Source: DAOUMU01 sp034409055
Lineage (GTDB): Bacteria > Chloroflexota > Anaerolineae > 4572-78 > J111
Assembly: GCA_034409055.1 (NCBI GenBank)
Contig: DAOUMU010000477.1
Coordinates: 1 to 33,147 of the forward strand
Direction of reading: 5' to 3'
DNA: 33,147 bases
Numbering within the stretch: position 1 is the stretch's first letter; every line of letters begins with the position of its first letter. The notes below the pieces were generated by a model that made no database searches, had not been told where the DNA came from, and saw nothing but the letters and a program-made list of their open reading frames with translations. Of the stretch, positions 1 through 7,452 are shown in pieces. The position numbers and the translations under genes are program-made.

Positions 1-77
1 GGGGGCAGCACATCGCCTATCCTGACGGTCATCTCCAATGCTTCTTCATAATCAACAGTTTTGAATTTTCTGGCCAT
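1..77 (-). CDS. Transposase N-terminus (partial, runs off window)
   Basis: Reading the minus strand from the ATG at 77 gives about 25 residues beginning MARKFKTVDYEEALEM and continuing to the window edge. A strong ribosome-binding site (GGAGGT, 85-90 on the minus strand) lies 7 nt upstream. The opening resembles DDE transposases of insertion sequences (basic start, then a line ending VLPP), possibly IS1182-like, but the catalytic core lies outside the window. The gene abuts a disrupted patatin-like remnant, which fits an IS insertion. The family is a recollection-level match. That a real gene starts here is well supported by the RBS. Confidence 0.45.
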   Translation of the reverse strand, partial: MARKFKTVDYEEALEMTVRIGDVLP

Positions 78-109
78 CTTTGTTACCTCCACTCAAGGCT
101 GTTCCACAG

Positions 110-443
110 CATGCGGCACTTGTGAAATTAGATGGGTTCAGTTTATATCATTTGCCTTCAGATGGAAAGTACTTCTCCGACAAACTGCTAGTGCAATACC
201 ATTCCGACGCTTCTTGGGATACAGACAACGGAATTTGACCTCTCGCCGGAGAGGAGCGAGGGGCTGTACCAGTCAGGCCGCAAGGCAGCCGAGGATTTCT
301 TTCAGCGTTGGGACTTTGAAAAATGGAAAGCGAAATATCACCGGACCGAACCGGTGAAGAGGCGGGAACGTGTTAAAAGTCAGCAGGCCCTAGTTAGGTT
401 GCCTCGGCAGAGCGACTCCGTTCGTAATGGCGGCGGACTTTAG
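110..443 (+). pseudogene. Patatin-like phospholipase C-terminal remnant
   Basis: Two reading frames carry protein-like sequence. The first (110-238) includes GFSLYHLPSDGKYFSDKLLV. The second (about 192-443) includes NTIPTLLGIQTTEFDLSPER followed by a Tyr-Gln-Ser-Gly-Arg stretch and WDFEKWKAKY. Joined by a single frameshift near 200 they resemble the C-terminal end of patatin/NTE-type lipid acyl hydrolases; the family call is from memory. The 5' part, which would hold the GxSxG serine and the Asp-Gly dyad, is missing where the transposase gene begins. The second frame runs on into the 3' end of the convergent CGNR gene before a stop, suggesting the original stop is lost. Most likely a non-functional fragment left by IS insertion. 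Confidence 0.42.
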
Positions 444-1026
444 CCCGGTTGCCGCAGTGTTTCATATCACACCAGCGGCGGCTGCGGTTCCGGCTCATAT
501 CCAAAAATAGCCAACCACAGCTTTCCCCTGCACATTTCCCCAATCTATCCAATTTGTCGGAGATTAGTAGTTCTGCTGCTGACCGGACTACCGGCCAAAA
601 TACCTGGGTCAGCGCGTTCTCCTCGTTATGCCAGGCCCAGTTGAACCCCTCCCCGGTCGGGATAATACGCAAGTGAGCCAGCGCTTCGGATAATGCAGCG
701 TTCAACGTGGCCAGATCATTGCTCTCCGGTACCAAGCCAGCCACAATCGTCACAAAAATCTGATAAATGACATCCCGTAGGACCATACTGCGCTCAAAGA
801 TTGCAGCAGCTTCTGAGGAGCGACTTTCCCCTTCACGGAGCAGGTGTTGTGTTTCCTCATCGCTCAGGATACCTGCCTGATGGTTCCACCATGCCAGATC
901 AGTATAACGCCAAAAACGCTCATACACAGGCTCTCTACTATCCCAGTTTCTGGTGTTGACAAAATCCAGGCACAACGCCCCCCCAACGAACTTAAAAGTA
1001 GGTTTATCACTTTCAGTGTTGACCAT
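394..1026 (-). CDS. CGNR zinc-finger (ABATE domain) putative transcriptional regulator
   Basis: A 210-residue protein with the two-part ABATE/CGNR architecture. The N-terminal region opens with FVGGALCLDFVNTR, the hallmark of the ABATE (putative stress-induced regulator) domain. The C-terminal zinc finger has C-x4-C (KCAGESCGW) followed by WCDMKHCGNRAKVRRHYER, which contains the CGNR signature and a basic tail expected to contact DNA. The ATG at 1026 was chosen over the upstream TTG at 1050 because AAGGGG sits about 6 nt before it. The gene is divergent from the S74 fibre gene and shares its intergenic region with a strong promoter overlapped by an inverted repeat, so it may regulate that gene. 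The family assignment is secure. The target is inferred. Confidence 0.9.
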   Translation of the reverse strand: MVNTESDKPTFKFVGGALCLDFVNTRNWDSREPVYERFWRYTDLAWWNHQAGILSDEETQHLLREGESRSSEAAAIFERSMVLRDVIYQIFVTIVAGLVPESNDLATLNAALSEALAHLRIIPTGEGFNWAWHNEENALTQVFWPVVRSAAELLISDKLDRLGKCAGESCGWLFLDMSRNRSRRWCDMKHCGNRAKVRRHYERSRSAEAT

Positions 1027-1071
1027 ACACGTCCCCTTATTTTGTGACAATGCTAACTATCAAAATGATTA

Positions 1072-1106
1072 TTGACAGGTTAGATTAATTGAATTAAAAT
1101 TTAACC
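1072..1106 (+). promoter_or_regulatory. Strong sigma-70-type promoter with overlapping inverted repeat
   Basis: TTGACA (1072-1077), a 17-bp spacer and TAAAAT (1095-1100) form a near-consensus promoter reading toward the S74 fibre gene. An imperfect inverted repeat spans 1078-1106 with arms GGTTAnATT and AATnTAACC. It covers the spacer and the -10 box, the classical position for a repressor operator. The divergent CGNR regulator is the obvious candidate ligand, but that is inference. Confidence 0.7.
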
Positions 1107-1168
1107 TCCATAAATAAAAATAGCCGGTTAACAAAATATTGTCAAGGTGGAAAAAGGAGCGTGATCCA

Positions 1169-2569
1169 ATGAGCTACAAGGGGTGGATGACTGGACTGGG
1201 TATTTTACTTCTTTTTTTACTGGCTTTAGATAAAAGCCATTCTAGCTTTGCCAACCAGGTCATGGTCAATGCTGGTACGGTTGGCGGCGGCACGGGTAAC
1301 CAGGCCGGTTATCAGGCGACCGTCGGCGGGGGCCTTAATAATAGCGCCAGTGGTTTTCAGGCCACCATTGGGGGAGGCGCCAGAAATACGGCCGACGGTG
1401 CCAACAGTACCATTGGTGGCGGTGATCGAAATACGGCCAGTTTTGTTCAGGCGACGATTGGTGGCGGCGCTTTTAATACGGCCAGCGCCCTAAACAGTAC
1501 GATTGGTGGTGGTTCTGGTAACATTGCCAGTGGTCCACGTTCCACGGTTGGTGGGGGAACACGCAATATAGCCAGCGGTCTTGAATCTGCGGTCGGTGGC
1601 GGAACAAGCAATAGCGCCAGTGGAGCCTATGCCACAGTCGGTGGAGGTCTGGAGAACATAGCCGGCGGTCGTCGTGTGACCATTGGCGGGGGGGCAGGCA
1701 ATATCGCCAGCGGTGAAGATACGACAATCGGCGGAGGGCTAAGCAACCGGGCGACCGATCGGTATAGCACTATTGGCGGTGGCCGGGCGAACCTGGCCGG
1801 GAATATGAATGGCAATGTTGAAGATGCGCGGTATGCGACTGTTAGCGGAGGACAGGATAACGCCGCCAGTGGTTTCGGAGCTACTGTCGGCGGGGGTCTT
1901 GAAAATATCGCCAGTGGCACTTTGGCCACAGTACTCGCCGGCCTGGCCAACGAGGCCGCCGGTGACTACAGTTTTGCTGCCGGGCGTCGGGCCAGGATTA
2001 CCCCTGACCACGATGGAGCCTTTGTTTATGCCGATGCCAACGATTTGGACTTTAATTCCATAGCGGCGAATGAGTTTGCGGTACGAGCTACAGGTGGGGT
2101 CCGTTTTGTGACGGGGGTTAATACCGTTGGTACACCCAGAGCCGGCGTGCGACTGGCCGCTGGTGGCAGTGCATGGCAATCTCTGAGCAACCGCGCAGCT
2201 AAAGCTAACGTTACGCCCGTGGACGGGCGCGAGATTTTGGCCCGTCTCATGACTGTACCCATCAGTACCTGGAACTATAAAACCCAGGACTCTGCCATTC
2301 GGCACATTGGTCCAATGGCGCAGGACTTATACGTTACCTTTGGCGTTGGCGAGGATAATAGATACATCAATACGATAGACGCCGATGGCCTGGCCTTGGC
2401 CGCCATTCAGGGACTGTATCAACTTGTGCAGGAACAGCAAGCTCAACTCACTGTCCAACAGCAACAAATGGCGATGCTGAAAGCCGAAAATGTCGCTCTA
2501 GAGGAAAGAATTTTGGCTCTGGGAGCACGCCTGATGATGATAGAGCAGGCGGTTGAGATACAAAAATGA
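1169..2569 (+). CDS. Secreted YadA-head-like repeat protein with peptidase S74 C-terminal chaperone
   Basis: A 466-residue protein. Residues 1-29 form a signal peptide or anchor (GWMTGLGILLLFLLALDK, then SSFAN). Residues 37-268 hold about 15 tandem units of roughly 15 residues with consensus T-V/I-GGG-xx-N-x-A-S-G, as in trimeric adhesin head and phage fibre beta-rolls. A beta-rich zone follows. The C-terminus matches the S74 intramolecular chaperone/autoprotease: SNRAAKANVTPVDGREIL keeps the Ser and Lys of the SDxRxK cleavage motif, then HIGPMAQDLY and TIDADGLALAAIQGLYQL, ending in a Gln-rich coiled coil. S74 domains trimerise fibres and then cut themselves off. The ATG at 1169 is preceded by AAGGAG. 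An upstream TTG at 1139 is less likely. No phage genes lie nearby, so this looks like a cell-surface fibre. Confidence 0.85.
   Translation: MSYKGWMTGLGILLLFLLALDKSHSSFANQVMVNAGTVGGGTGNQAGYQATVGGGLNNSASGFQATIGGGARNTADGANSTIGGGDRNTASFVQATIGGGAFNTASALNSTIGGGSGNIASGPRSTVGGGTRNIASGLESAVGGGTSNSASGAYATVGGGLENIAGGRRVTIGGGAGNIASGEDTTIGGGLSNRATDRYSTIGGGRANLAGNMNGNVEDARYATVSGGQDNAASGFGATVGGGLENIASGTLATVLAGLANEAAGDYSFAAGRRARITPDHDGAFVYADANDLDFNSIAANEFAVRATGGVRFVTGVNTVGTPRAGVRLAAGGSAWQSLSNRAAKANVTPVDGREILARLMTVPISTWNYKTQDSAIRHIGPMAQDLYVTFGVGEDNRYINTIDADGLALAAIQGLYQLVQEQQAQLTVQQQQMAMLKAENVALEERILALGARLMMIEQAVEIQK
1277..1972 (+). repeat. 45-bp coding tandem repeat (about 15 copies, TIGGG units)
   Basis: Within the S74 protein, the unit ACN-RTN-GGN-GGN-GGN recurs about every 45 bp, encoding TIGGG or TVGGG plus a variable NxASG segment. 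Copies are diverged in DNA but strongly conserved at Gly and Asn positions. One unit, near 1780-1850, is 8 residues longer. The array could expand or contract by recombination. Confidence 0.85.
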
Positions 2570-2605
2570 ATTTTAACATCTTTCGTTGAAAGGAGCTAAG
2601 CCAAC

Positions 2606-3289
2606 ATGTCAACAACCAGCAAATTGTTAAATTCATCCGGTTTCTTCGTGACTATCGCTGTGGTCATCTGGTTAATGATTGCTGCCTGTTTGCCCGTTTC
2701 TGAGCCCAGTCCCCAGCTACATACTCCGACACCTATGAGTGATGTATCGACGCCGGAATCCACAAGCAATACCCTGGTCAGCCAACAGGGGACTCCGACC
2801 CCTACCGACATTTGGCTGGCCCTATTGCAGAAAGTGCCACATCCCTACACCACACCCTTACCGGCGCAAACACCAACGTCATTGGATGGGATCTATGTCA
2901 AGCTTGAATCTAAAGATGCCACCCCAGTGCCCTGCCGACGCTGTCCAGATTATTTACCGGCAGGTGGTACATGGAGGTTGAATTTAGATAAAGGAGTTTT
3001 TAGGATATTCCACGAAGCGACAGGGTGGCGCAGCTTGGGTTCTTTCACCGTGTCGGGAGACCAAATTGTACTCTTTAACGACCCAACCTGTTTTCGAACT
3101 ACCGGCATCTATGAATGGCAGTTAGAAGAAGGGCAGTTGAGTTTGAGAGTGATTGAAGACACCTGTCACGTTGATCGAAGAGCCAGGAGCTTCACCAACT
3201 CCGCCTGGGTTTCATGCCAACCACCATCTACGGAAGCGGGTGTTACTAACCATTGGCCAAAGCCGTCCGGTTGTGAAAACGACCAATAA
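2606..3289 (+). CDS. Putative lipoprotein with beta-barrel-like C-terminal domain
   Basis: A 227-residue protein. The N-terminus has a hydrophobic stretch ending in a lipobox (WLMIAAC, Cys about residue 28), so it is probably lipidated. A Thr/Pro/Ser-rich linker follows to about residue 100. The C-terminal domain reads GTWRLNLDKGVFRI, GSFTVSGDQIVLFNDP and YEWQLEEGQLSLRVIEDTC, an alternating-strand pattern like small calycin-type domains of unknown function. Several Cys (CRRC, C in NDPTC, DTC and SC) may form disulfides. AAAGGAG lies about 11 nt before the ATG. It is 36 bp downstream of the S74 gene and likely cotranscribed. The specific function is unknown. Confidence 0.7.
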   Translation: MSTTSKLLNSSGFFVTIAVVIWLMIAACLPVSEPSPQLHTPTPMSDVSTPESTSNTLVSQQGTPTPTDIWLALLQKVPHPYTTPLPAQTPTSLDGIYVKLESKDATPVPCRRCPDYLPAGGTWRLNLDKGVFRIFHEATGWRSLGSFTVSGDQIVLFNDPTCFRTTGIYEWQLEEGQLSLRVIEDTCHVDRRARSFTNSAWVSCQPPSTEAGVTNHWPKPSGCENDQ

Positions 3290-3320
3290 ATTACGGAAAT
3301 TACTGCGGTCTGAGTATCTA

Positions 3321-3329
3321 TGATATAAT
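3321..3329 (+). promoter_or_regulatory. Extended -10 promoter for the aldolase-aminotransferase unit
   Basis: TGATATAAT (3321-3329) is a perfect TGn-TATAAT extended -10 element, 69 bp upstream of the GTG of the aldolase gene. No good -35 box is present, as is common for extended -10 promoters. Confidence 0.55.
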
Positions 3330-3397
3330 CACGCCAACTTAACCTGACCATAACTGGTGTTTTGATCAGGTGCTTACTCGATTAACTGAGGTGAATA

Positions 3398-4042
3398 GTG
3401 AAAGAACAGGAAGGTTTGATCAAATTTCAACTCCAGTTTACTCAAGCGCCGCCGATTCCTTTTGACCAATTGCGAGAGATCAACGCATGGCGCAAGGTGC
3501 TTTACCTGACCCAACTGATTGGCCAGGACCCGAATCGGTACGGCGGTTTTGGTTACGGAAATATCAGCCAACGCTTAGAGCCATTCGAAGCGCCAGAGCT
3601 ACAGAGGCGATTTGTTATCAGTGGCACTCAAACCGGGAATCTGGCCGACTTAAGCGAGGAACATTACGCCATTGTGTTGGAATGTTACCCTGACCGGAAT
3701 TTGATTGTAGCCGAAGGTCCCATCCGGCCTTCCTCTGAGTCTCTGACCCACGGCACGCTCTATGCTTTAGACAGCAGCCTGCGCTTCGCGATGCACGCTC
3801 ATTCACCCCATATCTGGCATCATGCCCGAGAACTTGACATTCCTATGACGCATGAGAGCGTGGCTTATGGCACACCGGAGATGGCTGAAGAGGTGCATCG
3901 TTTGTTTCGAGACAGTCCTGTCAGGGAGCGACACATCTTCTCCATGGGGGGGCATGAGGACGGGATTGTCTCCTTTGGTCGAACTGCCGAGAAGGCCGGA
4001 ACTGTTTTGCTCAATGCCCTGGTACGGGCCTTCCAACTGTAA
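3398..4042 (+). CDS. Class II aldolase/adducin family protein
   Basis: A 214-residue protein of usual length for the family. Motifs in order: GFGYGNISQR (Gly-rich phosphate loop), FVISGTQTGNLADLSEEHYA, ESLTHGTLYAL with the candidate catalytic Glu, MHAHSPHIW giving the His-x-His zinc ligands, and GGHEDGIVSFG giving the third His. Members cleave or epimerise sugar phosphates, dehydrate methylthioribulose phosphate or act as decarboxylases. The substrate cannot be read here. The GTG at 3398 follows GAGGTG closely, supporting the start. The aminotransferase begins 34 bp after its stop, suggesting an operon and perhaps a shared pathway on an amino-sugar or amino-acid derivative. Confidence 0.85.
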   Translation: MKEQEGLIKFQLQFTQAPPIPFDQLREINAWRKVLYLTQLIGQDPNRYGGFGYGNISQRLEPFEAPELQRRFVISGTQTGNLADLSEEHYAIVLECYPDRNLIVAEGPIRPSSESLTHGTLYALDSSLRFAMHAHSPHIWHHARELDIPMTHESVAYGTPEMAEEVHRLFRDSPVRERHIFSMGGHEDGIVSFGRTAEKAGTVLLNALVRAFQL

Positions 4043-4076
4043 ACAACTCGCTAAGGAAACAGGGAGAAAAAATCAG

Positions 4077-5207
4077 ATGACAATTTTTCAACCGTTCGAG
4101 ATGGAACGGATGATGTCCAAATGGGAGAACATCGTAACATACAACCTATCGGAGAGTGGTGTTCATCCCGTCACTTTTGGTGAACTGGTGAACGATCCGC
4201 AGACGGTCGAGGCGTTGCTAAATACGGAACTCAACTATCCCCAAACCAACGGCATCATCGAGCTGCGGGAGCACATCGCTGCTCTCTATCCGGGGGCAAA
4301 CCCCGACAATGTACTGGTCACTGTTGGGTGTGCTGAGGCCAATTTCATCACTCTGCAAACCCTGGTCGGTCCGGGGGAGGAGATTGTGGTCATGCTGCCC
4401 AACTACATGCAGATTTGGGGCATGGGCCACAATTTCGGTTTTCAGGTCAAGAGTTTTCACCTAAAAGAGAAACGAGACTGGGCGCCCGACCTGGATGAGT
4501 TGAATGAGGTTGTCTCGGAACGGACAAAACTGATTGCTGTCTGTAATCCAAATAACCCGACCGGTTATATTCTCACCTCAGAGGAGATGGAAGCCATCGT
4601 GGCCGTTGCCGAACGGGTTGGGGCCTGGCTTATGGCTGACGAGGTTTACAGTGGAGCGGAACGACTGACCGATAGCCAAACCCCCTCCTTCTGGGGCCGG
4701 TACGATAAGGTAGTGGCTATGAATAGTCTAAGCAAAGCTTACGGCTTGCCCGGACTGCGGACCGGCTGGGTGGTCGGGCCAGTGGATACTATGGATGCGA
4801 TCTGGGCCCGCCATGAATATACGACCATCAGTATCACTATGCTGGCCAACAAGCTGGCGGCCCTGGCCCTATCTCCCGAAGTCAGGCCCCGTCTCATCCA
4901 ACGGGCTCGAGATTATATCCGCCGGGGCTTTCCCATTCTGGATAGCTGGTTGGAGAGTCACGAGGGCACTTTTACTTTGATCCCGCCCCAGGCAGCGGCC
5001 ATCGCTTTTGCCCGTTATCGTCTTGATGTCAACTCGACCGAATTCGTCGAGCGGTTGATGCGTGAAAAGAGCGTGCTCATTGTGCCGGGCGACCACTTTG
5101 GCCTGGATCACTATCTGAGGATCAGTTTTGGCCTATCTCCCGACTACCTCCGGGCAGGGTTAGATCGCATCCACGAGTTGATCGTTGAGTTGCAACGACA
5201 GGGATAG
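4077..5207 (+). CDS. PLP-dependent aminotransferase, class I/II
   Basis: A 376-residue fold-type I aminotransferase. Visible motifs: TVGCAEANFITLQTLVGPGE (cofactor phosphate region), CNPNNPTGYI (Asn contacting PLP), ADEVYSG (Asp pairing with the pyridine nitrogen), SLSKAYGLPGLRTGW (the Schiff-base Lys in SLSK, then the phosphate-binding Arg) and a C-terminal YLRISFG (substrate carboxylate Arg). All catalytic positions are present. The ATG at 4077 with AGGGAG about 10 nt upstream is preferred. The open frame extends back to 3852, but that part overlaps the aldolase in another frame. The sequence has a flavour of aspartate or capreomycidine-synthase-like enzymes. The substrate is not determinable. 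Confidence 0.88.
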   Translation: MTIFQPFEMERMMSKWENIVTYNLSESGVHPVTFGELVNDPQTVEALLNTELNYPQTNGIIELREHIAALYPGANPDNVLVTVGCAEANFITLQTLVGPGEEIVVMLPNYMQIWGMGHNFGFQVKSFHLKEKRDWAPDLDELNEVVSERTKLIAVCNPNNPTGYILTSEEMEAIVAVAERVGAWLMADEVYSGAERLTDSQTPSFWGRYDKVVAMNSLSKAYGLPGLRTGWVVGPVDTMDAIWARHEYTTISITMLANKLAALALSPEVRPRLIQRARDYIRRGFPILDSWLESHEGTFTLIPPQAAAIAFARYRLDVNSTEFVERLMREKSVLIVPGDHFGLDHYLRISFGLSPDYLRAGLDRIHELIVELQRQG

Positions 5208-5223
5208 ATTAAAGTAGAGCCTT

Positions 5224-7287
5224 CTAGAACAACTCGGCGAAGTAGGAGCGAGCAGCCAGGTCTATCAATTCAATCGTCATCTCCGGTGGCTCACCCCGGT
5301 AATTGGCAAAATCGGTCAGTTGGTCCAGTAAATCACGCGGGTGACAGGCTTTTAACGGACGACCGGCGTGAAAGTAATGTTCGCGCAGGAGGTGAATAAA
5401 GGCGTGTTTATTAAACTTAATGCCACGGGCTTTGCAGGCAGCCACAAATATTTTATAGTATTGTTTCTCGGTGGGGTTATCGATACCTAATTTATGGCGA
5501 ATGCGACGGAGAAAAGCGTCATCCACCAATGACTCGGGATCGAGATTAGTCGAAAAGACAAGCAGGGTTTCAAAGGGCACGGCAAACTTCTTGCCGGTGT
5601 GAAAAGTCAAAAAGTCCAGGTGTTCTTCCAAAGGCACAATCCAACGGTTCAGTAAATCTTTCGGCGCCATTTGCTGACGACCAAAGTCATCGATGAGTAA
5701 CATACCGCCGTTGGCTTTTAATTGAAAGGGGGCTTCGTAGTAGCGATTTGTGTCGCTCCAGGCCAAATCCAGGTCTTGTAACGCTAGTTCACCGCCGGTG
5801 ATAACGACGGGTGGGGCGCAGCGCACCCAGCGTTTGTCCAGGCCACTTGATTCTGCGAGTTGAGTCTCCCCATCCAAAGCCCTGTGCGTTTCTTCATCAA
5901 ACACCGTAATGATCTGCCCGTCTGTAAAAATACCATAGGGAACCATAACATTGCCAGGCAATAAACCAAGACCGATCGCTTTGGCCACGCTAGTTTTACC
6001 ATTACCGGGCGGTCCGTAAAGAAATAACGATTTATAGGAATTCACGGCCGGACCAATACGATCAACAATCTCCTCAGGCAATACTAACCCCTGCAAGGCG
6101 CGCCGAACATCTGCTTCTCTAACCAGAGGGCGATTTTTCGACTGCTGTCTGACGATTGCAACGTAATGCTCCAGGGTAACCGGACAGGGACCGACATAGC
6201 GATTACGTTCTAATAATTCCCTGGTTCGCAGTCCCCCTTTGTCGGTGATTACATATTCGTACGAAGCCCGATTCACATTACTGCCACCGGCGACCTGGAC
6301 CAGGTGATGAGTTCTCAAGGCTTGTAGAATAGGCTCAACGACCCCGTTAAAATGGAGACGCATCTGCTGGGCAACCTGCCAGCCCTTCATAGACCCACCA
6401 AAGTAGAGAGTCTTCAGAGCCAAACCGGTCAGAAAGGTTTGCGGAACACCGGTCGCTTCGATGGTGCGCGGTTCCTCCAACAGCTTTACAAGCGTATCGT
6501 CCAGTTGTACCATAGAAGGGGTAGAAGTGGTAACCGACACAGGCTGTCTATTGGCCTCATCTTCCGAAGGCGCCTCTTTCAATCTAACGGGACGAACGTA
6601 GGTCATAGTCGAATCTCCTTGAGCCTGTTTCACAATACTTGGGGATCCACTGCTGGAGCTCTCAACGATAGAAACAGCGGCCTGGACAGGCGAGTCGTCA
6701 ATTTCTCGTACTTGCTGAATCCCCAAATCTTCAATGATAGGATCGTTAGCTTCATATAAGGCCATCAGTTGGTTGGTAGCTTCCGTAGGCATCTCAACCT
6801 GCAGGATGATACTACCGGCCTGTACTTTTAAAACGCTTATCTGCTTGCGATGAATATCTAAAACATTGGCCAGAGCCCCAATGGCAGCAAGCTGTAGCTC
6901 AAGCGTAAACTCAGCCGGATCACCATTGAATACGATTTCGACCCGACGTTTATCGACTTGAGAACTTAATTTTTTTAGCGGTTTTGAAGAGTGCGTGATG
7001 GAAGTGATAAACTTTTCGTATTGTGTCGGATTGATCTCCGCGATATGGGTAAGCAACTTATCAAATTGGTTATGCCTTTTACAATGATCAATCAGCAACT
7101 GGACTTTCCATAGGTGCGCCGTTCCAGATGCAAATTTCTCATACACAGGGGGAAAGTAATTGTAACAAAAAATGGGCAGATCATCGTCAGAGAGTACGAC
7201 ATTCATTAATTTGCTGATAGCTGCCGGATTATAAGATTTATTATTACTGGTATCCTCAATTGGTCCCGCTATGGTCTTATCTTCCAA
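5224..7287 (-). CDS. AAA+ ATPase with effector-associated (death-like) N-terminus
   Basis: A 687-residue protein. Residues about 20-93 (SKLMNVVLSDDDLPIFCYN through LLIDHCKRHNQFDKLL) resemble the effector-associated, death-like adaptor domains of bacterial conflict proteins. Residues about 110-195 (with QISVLKVQAGSIILQVEMPT) resemble a second small domain often paired with them. A Ser/Thr-rich linker follows to about 265, then a winged-helix-like region (about 270-350) and an AAA+ core: Walker A GPPGNGKT (425-432), Walker B MLLIDDF (529-535), sensor 1 VFSTN (577-581), candidate arginine finger FLRRIRH (592-598). The TTG start at 7287 is supported by GGAGA 7 nt upstream. The next in-frame ATG would cut into the adaptor. 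The ATPase half is a familiar uncharacterised bacterial type. The adaptor assignment is from sequence style and needs a profile search. Confidence 0.78.
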   Translation of the reverse strand: MEDKTIAGPIEDTSNNKSYNPAAISKLMNVVLSDDDLPIFCYNYFPPVYEKFASGTAHLWKVQLLIDHCKRHNQFDKLLTHIAEINPTQYEKFITSITHSSKPLKKLSSQVDKRRVEIVFNGDPAEFTLELQLAAIGALANVLDIHRKQISVLKVQAGSIILQVEMPTEATNQLMALYEANDPIIEDLGIQQVREIDDSPVQAAVSIVESSSSGSPSIVKQAQGDSTMTYVRPVRLKEAPSEDEANRQPVSVTTSTPSMVQLDDTLVKLLEEPRTIEATGVPQTFLTGLALKTLYFGGSMKGWQVAQQMRLHFNGVVEPILQALRTHHLVQVAGGSNVNRASYEYVITDKGGLRTRELLERNRYVGPCPVTLEHYVAIVRQQSKNRPLVREADVRRALQGLVLPEEIVDRIGPAVNSYKSLFLYGPPGNGKTSVAKAIGLGLLPGNVMVPYGIFTDGQIITVFDEETHRALDGETQLAESSGLDKRWVRCAPPVVITGGELALQDLDLAWSDTNRYYEAPFQLKANGGMLLIDDFGRQQMAPKDLLNRWIVPLEEHLDFLTFHTGKKFAVPFETLLVFSTNLDPESLVDDAFLRRIRHKLGIDNPTEKQYYKIFVAACKARGIKFNKHAFIHLLREHYFHAGRPLKACHPRDLLDQLTDFANYRGEPPEMTIELIDLAARSYFAELF

Positions 7288-7349
7288 TTACCAATCTCCA
7301 ATACACCAAACGTCTAACAGGATATAGTTAAGTAGTTACGGCAATTAAT

Positions 7350-7378
7350 ACTATAGCACATTGATTATGTTTGCACAA
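7350..7378 (-). promoter_or_regulatory. Promoter of the AAA+ ATPase gene
   Basis: On the minus strand TTGTGC (7378-7373), a 17-bp spacer and TATAGT (7355-7350) with an upstream TGC give a good extended -10 promoter about 62 bp before the TTG start. It lies in the AT-rich 165-bp gap after the alcohol dehydrogenase, so the ATPase is probably transcribed on its own. Confidence 0.6.
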
Positions 7379-7452
7379 TAATTTTTCATAGATAATTTAT
7401 CATTGTTAATTACTGATAAGTGGCGAATTGTTCGTTTTTGCTCTGAGTCATC

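Noticed and set aside
1739..2305. 188-codon minus-strand frame within the S74 gene
   Set aside because: Antisense shadow of the Gly-rich repeat region. Composition reflects the repeat and there is no start signal.
1169..2569. Prophage remnant
   Set aside because: The S74 domain alone is not evidence of a phage. There is a signal peptide and no capsid, tail, integrase or lysis gene nearby.
3852..4076. Extended N-terminus for the aminotransferase
   Set aside because: This stretch overlaps the aldolase gene in another frame and has no homology. The ATG at 4077 has a Shine-Dalgarno and fits the family length.
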